A stretch of DNA of 64,000 nt, taken from assembly GCF_021404305.1 (NCBI RefSeq), contig NZ_JABFTX010000003.1:310001-374000 (forward strand), given 5' to 3'. A model generated the notes under the pieces. It had not been told where the DNA came from. It was given only the letters and a program-made list of their open reading frames with translations, and did not search any database. The position numbers and the translations under genes were made by a program. Origin of the DNA: Billgrantia ethanolica. GTDB taxonomy: Bacteria > Pseudomonadota > Gammaproteobacteria > Pseudomonadales > Halomonadaceae. This document shows, one piece after another, positions 60,648 through 64,000 of the stretch. How positions within the stretch are numbered: the first letter of the stretch is position 1; each line of letters begins with the position of its first letter.

Positions 60648-60712
60648 CTCCTGAATCGCTGAGGTAGAGAGGCGAAGGCCGAGTGGCCGTCACTGTCATG
60701 ACGATTCAGGAG
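60648..60712. repeat. 11-bp inverted repeat within the ECF41 operon
   Basis: CTCCTGAATCG (60648-60658) and CGATTCAGGAG (60702-60712), 43 bp apart, bracket the intercistronic region between the ABM and PPOX genes. The left arm on the - strand lies at the ABM ribosome site. Inside is GGCC-gagt-GGCC and GTCATGAC. Could fold as a long RNA stem. Confidence 0.6.
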
Positions 60713-60716
60713 GATG

Positions 60717-61280
60717 CTATGTGACATGGGCGGACAAAATTGCCATCTCATCACGCGTGAAACGCGGCGTGATGTGCTGCGGGCAGTTGAAATCGAACGC
60801 CTCGATGGCGATCACCAAGCCTCTCTCTACCCGGGCGCGGTAAGTGGGCACCTCCAGCCGAGCCAGCAGTGCCGCATCGTCCTCTTCGTGGACGATGCGT
60901 GCCCGACCCCAGATCTTCAGCCGCCGTCGGTTGGCGTAGTCGATCAGGAACAACATCGTCCTGTCGTCATGGGCAATGTTGCCCGCACTGATGTACTGCC
61001 GGTTGCCGGCGAAATCGGCGAAGCCGAGGGTGTGATCATCGAGGCACTGCAGGAAGCCGGGCGGCCCGCCACGGTGCTGCACATAGGGCCAGCCATTCTC
61101 GCCGACGCTGGCCATGAAGAAGTGGTCCTGGGCGGCAATGAACTCGCGAACGGGCGCGCCGAGAACGTCGCGTCCGGCCTCGGCCGGGTCGACGGGCTTG
61201 GTGGCTTCCCGGCTGCCGTAGCGAGCCTGGGCGGCGCGAACCGAAGGGGTATAGGTGAGCGTCTTGAAGGCACGTGTCAT
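60717..61280 (-). CDS. Pyridoxamine 5'-phosphate oxidase-fold protein
   Basis: 187-residue FMN-binding split-barrel protein of the PPOX family: HFFMASVGENGWPYVQHRGG, FAGNRQYISAGNIAHDDRTM, RLKIWGRARI. Such proteins reduce flavins or small molecules. The start at 61280 has GAGGAA upstream; a frame to 61322 is possible. Member of the ECF41 operon, 57 bp after the CMD gene. Substrate unknown. Confidence 0.88.
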   Translation of the reverse strand: MTRAFKTLTYTPSVRAAQARYGSREATKPVDPAEAGRDVLGAPVREFIAAQDHFFMASVGENGWPYVQHRGGPPGFLQCLDDHTLGFADFAGNRQYISAGNIAHDDRTMLFLIDYANRRRLKIWGRARIVHEEDDAALLARLEVPTYRARVERGLVIAIEAFDFNCPQHITPRFTRDEMAILSAHVT

Positions 61281-61297
61281 GGCGAAGTTCCTCGAAA

Positions 61298-61323
61298 GGT
61301 GCCGCTCGGGAGAGAGCGGCACC
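61298..61323 (-). other. Stem-loop between CMD and PPOX genes
   Basis: Perfect 10-bp stem GGTGCCGCTC-(6)-GAGCGGCACC, 14 bp after the CMD stop and 18 bp before the PPOX start on the - strand. No U tract, so more likely an mRNA stability or attenuation element than a full terminator. Confidence 0.55.
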
Positions 61324-61337
61324 GCAACGGCTGCGGG

Positions 61338-61883
61338 TCAGGCAACCGAATCCAGGGTGACCCGGTCGAAGTCGATCTCCACGCGGCTGGCCTTGCCGAG
61401 GATATTGGTCAGCAGGTTCAAACCCACATGGGTGATGATCTCGACGATCTCGCCGTCGCCATAGCCAGCATCGCGCACGGCCTGCAGCTCTGCCGTGGTG
61501 ACATCGCCCATGTGCTCGACCAGGGCGCGGGCGAAGGCGACTGCGGCAGCGGCTTTGGCGTCATGGCTGGTACCGCGGCGATTGGCGGCCATCTCGTCGC
61601 TGCTCAGCCCGGCGCCCTGGCCAAGGGTCGAGTGTGCGGAAAGGCAATATTCGCAGCCGTTCTGCTGCGCCAGCGCCAGGGCGATACGCTCCCGGGTTCG
61701 CAGGTCGAGACGGCCCGACTTGGCGATGCCGTGCAGGCCGAGAAAGGCCTCCAGCGCCTTCGGTGAGTTGGCAAACACCCTCAGGAAGTTCGGCACCACG
61801 CCCAGTTGTGACTGAATCGCATCGAACAGTGCCTTCTGCTCGGCATCGGCGGTTTCCAGACTGACGACGTTGATACGGCTCAT
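61338..61883 (-). CDS. CMD/AhpD-family protein, ECF41-linked (copy 2)
   Basis: 181-residue carboxymuconolactone-decarboxylase-family peroxidase-like protein. Redox motif CEYCLSAH (Cys77, Cys80, His84) and FLRVFANSPKALEAFLGLHG are typical. GAGGAGC lies before the ATG at 61883. CMD proteins are the most frequent ECF41 partner and are thought to be a target of the sigma factor. First gene of the operon; divergent from a LysR gene. Confidence 0.92.
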   Translation of the reverse strand: MSRINVVSLETADAEQKALFDAIQSQLGVVPNFLRVFANSPKALEAFLGLHGIAKSGRLDLRTRERIALALAQQNGCEYCLSAHSTLGQGAGLSSDEMAANRRGTSHDAKAAAAVAFARALVEHMGDVTTAELQAVRDAGYGDGEIVEIITHVGLNLLTNILGKASRVEIDFDRVTLDSVA

Positions 61884-61947
61884 GGCAAAGCTCCTCTTGG
61901 TTTGAACGCCCGCTTTATGAGCGGCGTCGCAGCGTGAGCTGCAGACA

Positions 61948-61961
61948 CGGCAAGCTTGCCG
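61948..61961. promoter_or_regulatory. 14-bp palindrome between CMD and LysR genes
   Basis: CGGCAAGCTTGCCG, perfect, in the 142-bp divergent region. Candidate LysR site or part of the ECF41 promoter region; no clear ECF41-type promoter (TGTCACA/CGTC) was recognised. Confidence 0.4.
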
Positions 61962-62025
61962 AATTTCGAAAACTTGAAGAATCGTCATAGAATGAAATTA
62001 ACTATTTCTTTTATTGGAACAATAA

Positions 62026-62931
62026 ATGGATCGCTTTCATCTGATGACGGTATTCCTCGCCGTGGCGGAGGAGGAGAGCTTTGCCGGGGCAGCCCGCCGT
62101 CTGGGGCTCTCGCCGCCCGCCGTGACGCGCGCCATTGCCGAGCTGGAGGAGCGTCTGGGCATGCGTCTGCTGACGCGCACGACTCGAGTAGTGAGGGTGA
62201 CCGAAGCGGGGACGAGCTATCTCGACGACTGCCGCCGCATTCTGCAAGACGTCAAGGAGGCCGACGAATCGGCGGCGGGGCTTGCCGCCATGCCGCGCGG
62301 GCAGCTCAACGTGACCGCGCCGGTGCTGTTCGGCAGGCTCTTCGTGCTGCCGACCCTGCTCGATTACCTGGAGGAGTATCCCGAGGTCAACGCCAATGCG
62401 GTGTTTCTGGATCGAGTGGTCAACCTGGTCGACGAGGGTTTCGACGTGGCGGTGCGGATCGGCGAGCTGCCCGACTCGTCGCTACGCGCCGTGCGCGTCG
62501 GTCAGGTGCGGCGTGTGGTGTGCGGTGCTCCCGGTTACTTCGAGCGTCATGGATGGCCGCAGCAGCCGGATGAGCTCGGCCAGCATCGCATCATAATGGC
62601 CAGCGGTATCTCCTTGCAGCCGGAGTGGACGTTTTTCCCCAAGGCTGGAGAGAAGGGGGTGTCGTACCGGGTCAAGCCGCGCCTGGTGATCAACGTCAAC
62701 GACGGCGCCGTGCAGGCAGCGGCCGCCGGCTGGGGCGTGACGCGTCTGCTGTCGTATCAGATCGCCCCGCAGCTCGAGCGTGGCGAACTGGTCACGGTGC
62801 TCGAGGAGTTCGAGGCACCGCCGCTACCCGTGCATATCGTGCATCGGGAGGGGCGCCGCCCGGCGGCCAAGGTGCGGGCCTTCATCGATCTGCTAGCCGG
62901 GCGGCTGAGAGAGGAAGCCGTGCTGCGCTAG
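62026..62931 (+). CDS. LysR-family regulator
   Basis: 301-residue LysR regulator: MDRFHLMTVFLAVAEEESFA, GAARRLGLSPPAVTRAIAEL at the HTH, then PRGQLNVTAPVLFGRLFVLP in the effector domain. The ATG lacks a strong ribosome site. It is divergent from the CMD gene of the ECF41 operon and overlaps the following VOC gene by 4 bp convergently. Effector unknown. Confidence 0.92.
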   Translation: MDRFHLMTVFLAVAEEESFAGAARRLGLSPPAVTRAIAELEERLGMRLLTRTTRVVRVTEAGTSYLDDCRRILQDVKEADESAAGLAAMPRGQLNVTAPVLFGRLFVLPTLLDYLEEYPEVNANAVFLDRVVNLVDEGFDVAVRIGELPDSSLRAVRVGQVRRVVCGAPGYFERHGWPQQPDELGQHRIIMASGISLQPEWTFFPKAGEKGVSYRVKPRLVINVNDGAVQAAAAGWGVTRLLSYQIAPQLERGELVTVLEEFEAPPLPVHIVHREGRRPAAKVRAFIDLLAGRLREEAVLR

Positions 62932-63365
62932 GCGGCGGCCTGTTCCTCTTTGTCGTAGTTGATCATCCAGGCGACGCCGAACTTGTCCACCAGCATGCCG
63001 AAGCGATGCGCCCAGAAGGTCTCTTCGAGGGGCATTTGCACGTTGCCGTTGTCGGCCAGCGCATTGAAGAGCTTTTCGGCCTGCTCAACGGAGTCGACTC
63101 CCACCGCGATGCTGGCGCCCTTGATGCCTTCGTAGGGCGCGGGGCAACCGGGGGAGTAATCCGATGCCATCAGCAGTTGATCGCCGATGCGCAGGCGGGC
63201 GTGCATGATCAGGTCGCGGGCTTCCTCGGGAATCTCCATGCCTTCACTGGCGGGCATTTCGGCGTAGGTAGCCATAGCCTCGAGCTTGGCGTCGAAGCAG
63301 CGCTGATAGAACTCGAAGGCTTCGCGACAGTTGCCGCCGAAGATCAGGTAGGTGGAAAGCTGCAT
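62928..63365 (-). CDS. VOC-family protein, PhnB-like
   Basis: 145-residue PhnB/YjdN-type VOC protein: MQLSTYLIFGGNCREAFEFY, MHARLRIGDQLLMASDYSPG, and C-terminal FWAHRFGMLVDKFGVAWMIN. PhnB-like proteins lack the usual metal chemistry of glyoxalase I; function is not established. Overlaps the LysR gene by 4 bp. Confidence 0.9.
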   Translation of the reverse strand: MQLSTYLIFGGNCREAFEFYQRCFDAKLEAMATYAEMPASEGMEIPEEARDLIMHARLRIGDQLLMASDYSPGCPAPYEGIKGASIAVGVDSVEQAEKLFNALADNGNVQMPLEETFWAHRFGMLVDKFGVAWMINYDKEEQAAA

Positions 63366-63433
63366 GGTGGGTCTCCAGGGGTCGTTGTTGGTACCGCTTC
63401 CCTACATCGATTCACCCTAGTCGCTTTCGACAC

Positions 63434-64000
63434 TCACTCAGGCATTTTCCAACGGTCAGTTGGCACGGCCAGACGCTGGAGGCGGGCGGCCTGCTGGGCA
63501 AGGGCATCGCAAAGCGCCGGTGGGTCGAGGATCTCGAAGTCGTAGGGCTGGCGGGCGAGCTGACGAGCGAACCAGGCCAGGCTGTCGGTGCGGGCATGCA
63601 GCAGCACGGCGCTGCCGTCGGGAGTGAATACGCCGATATGGCGCCCCAGCTCTTCGACGGCATGGGCGAGATCGGTGTGCAGGCGCACGCTGACGGCGGT
63701 GGCGCGGGGCAGGTTGGCGATGCTGCGGGCCAGATGTGCGGCCGGGTCGAAGTCGGCCGGCCTGTCGAAGCTGGCCTCGAGCGGGGTGGCCTCGGCGATG
63801 CGGTCGAGGCGAAAGCTGCGCAGGTCGCGGCGCAAGTGGCACCAGCCACTGACGTACCAGCGCCCGCCGCGGAAGACCAAGCCATAGGGGTTGAGCACAC
63901 GCTGGGTGTGCTGCTCCCGGTCGTCGCGGTAGTCGAGCCGCACACGCTGGCGGGCCTGGGTGGCGGTGGCGAACAAGAGCAGCAGGCGCTCGTCGCCCGG
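63434..64000 (-). CDS. WYL-domain (YafY-like) transcriptional regulator, 5' end cut by window
   Basis: C-terminal part of a YafY/PafC-like regulator. The WYL segment is visible as FRGGRWYVSGWCHLRRDLRS with SFRLDRIAEATPLEASF following, and the C-terminal RLHTDLAHAVEELGRHIGVF region is typical of the WCX domain. The frame is open to the window edge, so the N-terminal HTH lies outside. Possible sensor of nucleotides or single-stranded DNA, or regulator of the adjacent VOC gene. Confidence 0.88.
   Translation of the reverse strand, partial: PGDERLLLLFATATQARQRVRLDYRDDREQHTQRVLNPYGLVFRGGRWYVSGWCHLRRDLRSFRLDRIAEATPLEASFDRPADFDPAAHLARSIANLPRATAVSVRLHTDLAHAVEELGRHIGVFTPDGSAVLLHARTDSLAWFARQLARQPYDFEILDPPALCDALAQQAARLQRLAVPTDRWKMPE

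Noticed and set aside
61884..62025. ECF41 promoter upstream of the CMD gene
   Set aside because: Only a partial TGTC...CGAC match on the - strand; spacing and bases do not fit the known motif well enough.
1..64000. CRISPR arrays, tRNA and rRNA genes, IS elements
   Set aside because: Searched by eye for repeated spacer patterns, cloverleaf ends and transposase frames; none seen. Small RNA genes cannot be excluded.

Overview
The window is a high-GC, densely packed bacterial chromosome segment with 71 protein-coding genes, one gene remnant and no RNA genes that I can recognise. Gene content (HAE1-type RND pumps with a NodT-type channel, a DbpA helicase, YgeA, NDH-2, NepI-like and RhtA-like exporters, AroQ-gamma, an ECF41 sigma factor) points to a gammaproteobacterium. 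The overall flavour resembles Halomonadaceae, but that is an inference and was not checked by any search. Both ends are cut inside genes: the RND permease at the left and a WYL-domain regulator at the right.

Layout. 1-7.9 kb: RND permease and outer-membrane channel, dbpA, a RIO-type kinase and a membrane-anchored chorismate mutase. 7.9-16 kb: quinone reductase, zinc alcohol dehydrogenase, LysR regulator plus an ANT(3'')-like nucleotidyltransferase, a second dehydrogenase, an XRE regulator facing a DUF1330 gene, a META lipoprotein, GrpB-like and AraC genes. 16-29 kb: NepI-like exporter, YjfB-like protein, a large intergenic palindrome, YgeA-like racemase, an ArsR-SRPBCC-DUF899 operon, arylamine N-acetyltransferase, an SDR, a DUF1127/LysR pair, SleB-like hydrolase, an ACR3-like carrier, GST, Na/Ca exchanger, nitrilase-family and DMT genes. 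29-43 kb: many small detoxification-type genes (OsmC, dienelactone hydrolase, two RidA-like in the window, VOC, PhzF, methyltransferase, AhpD-like, NDH-2), mostly divergent from a regulator. 43-49 kb: a fused MarR-GNAT protein with an acyl-CoA dehydrogenase, and a TetR-controlled RND pump. 50-56 kb: an AraC gene scar, alpha/beta hydrolase, a PadR-MFS-ArsH cassette, a phosphodiesterase and a class D beta-lactamase in an AT-rich pocket. 56-64 kb: SDR, GNAT, azoreductase, and a four-gene ECF41 sigma-factor operon flanked by LysR regulators.

How it works together. Sixteen regulators sit among 71 genes, and most stand next to or opposite a redox, transport or drug-modifying gene. Several have clear palindromic operators readable directly: PadR (two copies), TetR/RidA (three), TetR/RND (two), MarR-GNAT (two), ArsR, XRE and LysR/DUF1127. 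The region therefore reads as a row of independent local sensor-effector modules for xenobiotic, oxidative and metalloid stress, not one large pathway. The most notable items are the PadR-MFS-ArsH cassette with matching operators and a vicinal cysteine pair in PadR, the triple operator between ridA and tetR, the OXA-type beta-lactamase, the araC scar fused to a tetR tail, and the pentapeptide repeat insertion in the nucleotidyltransferase.
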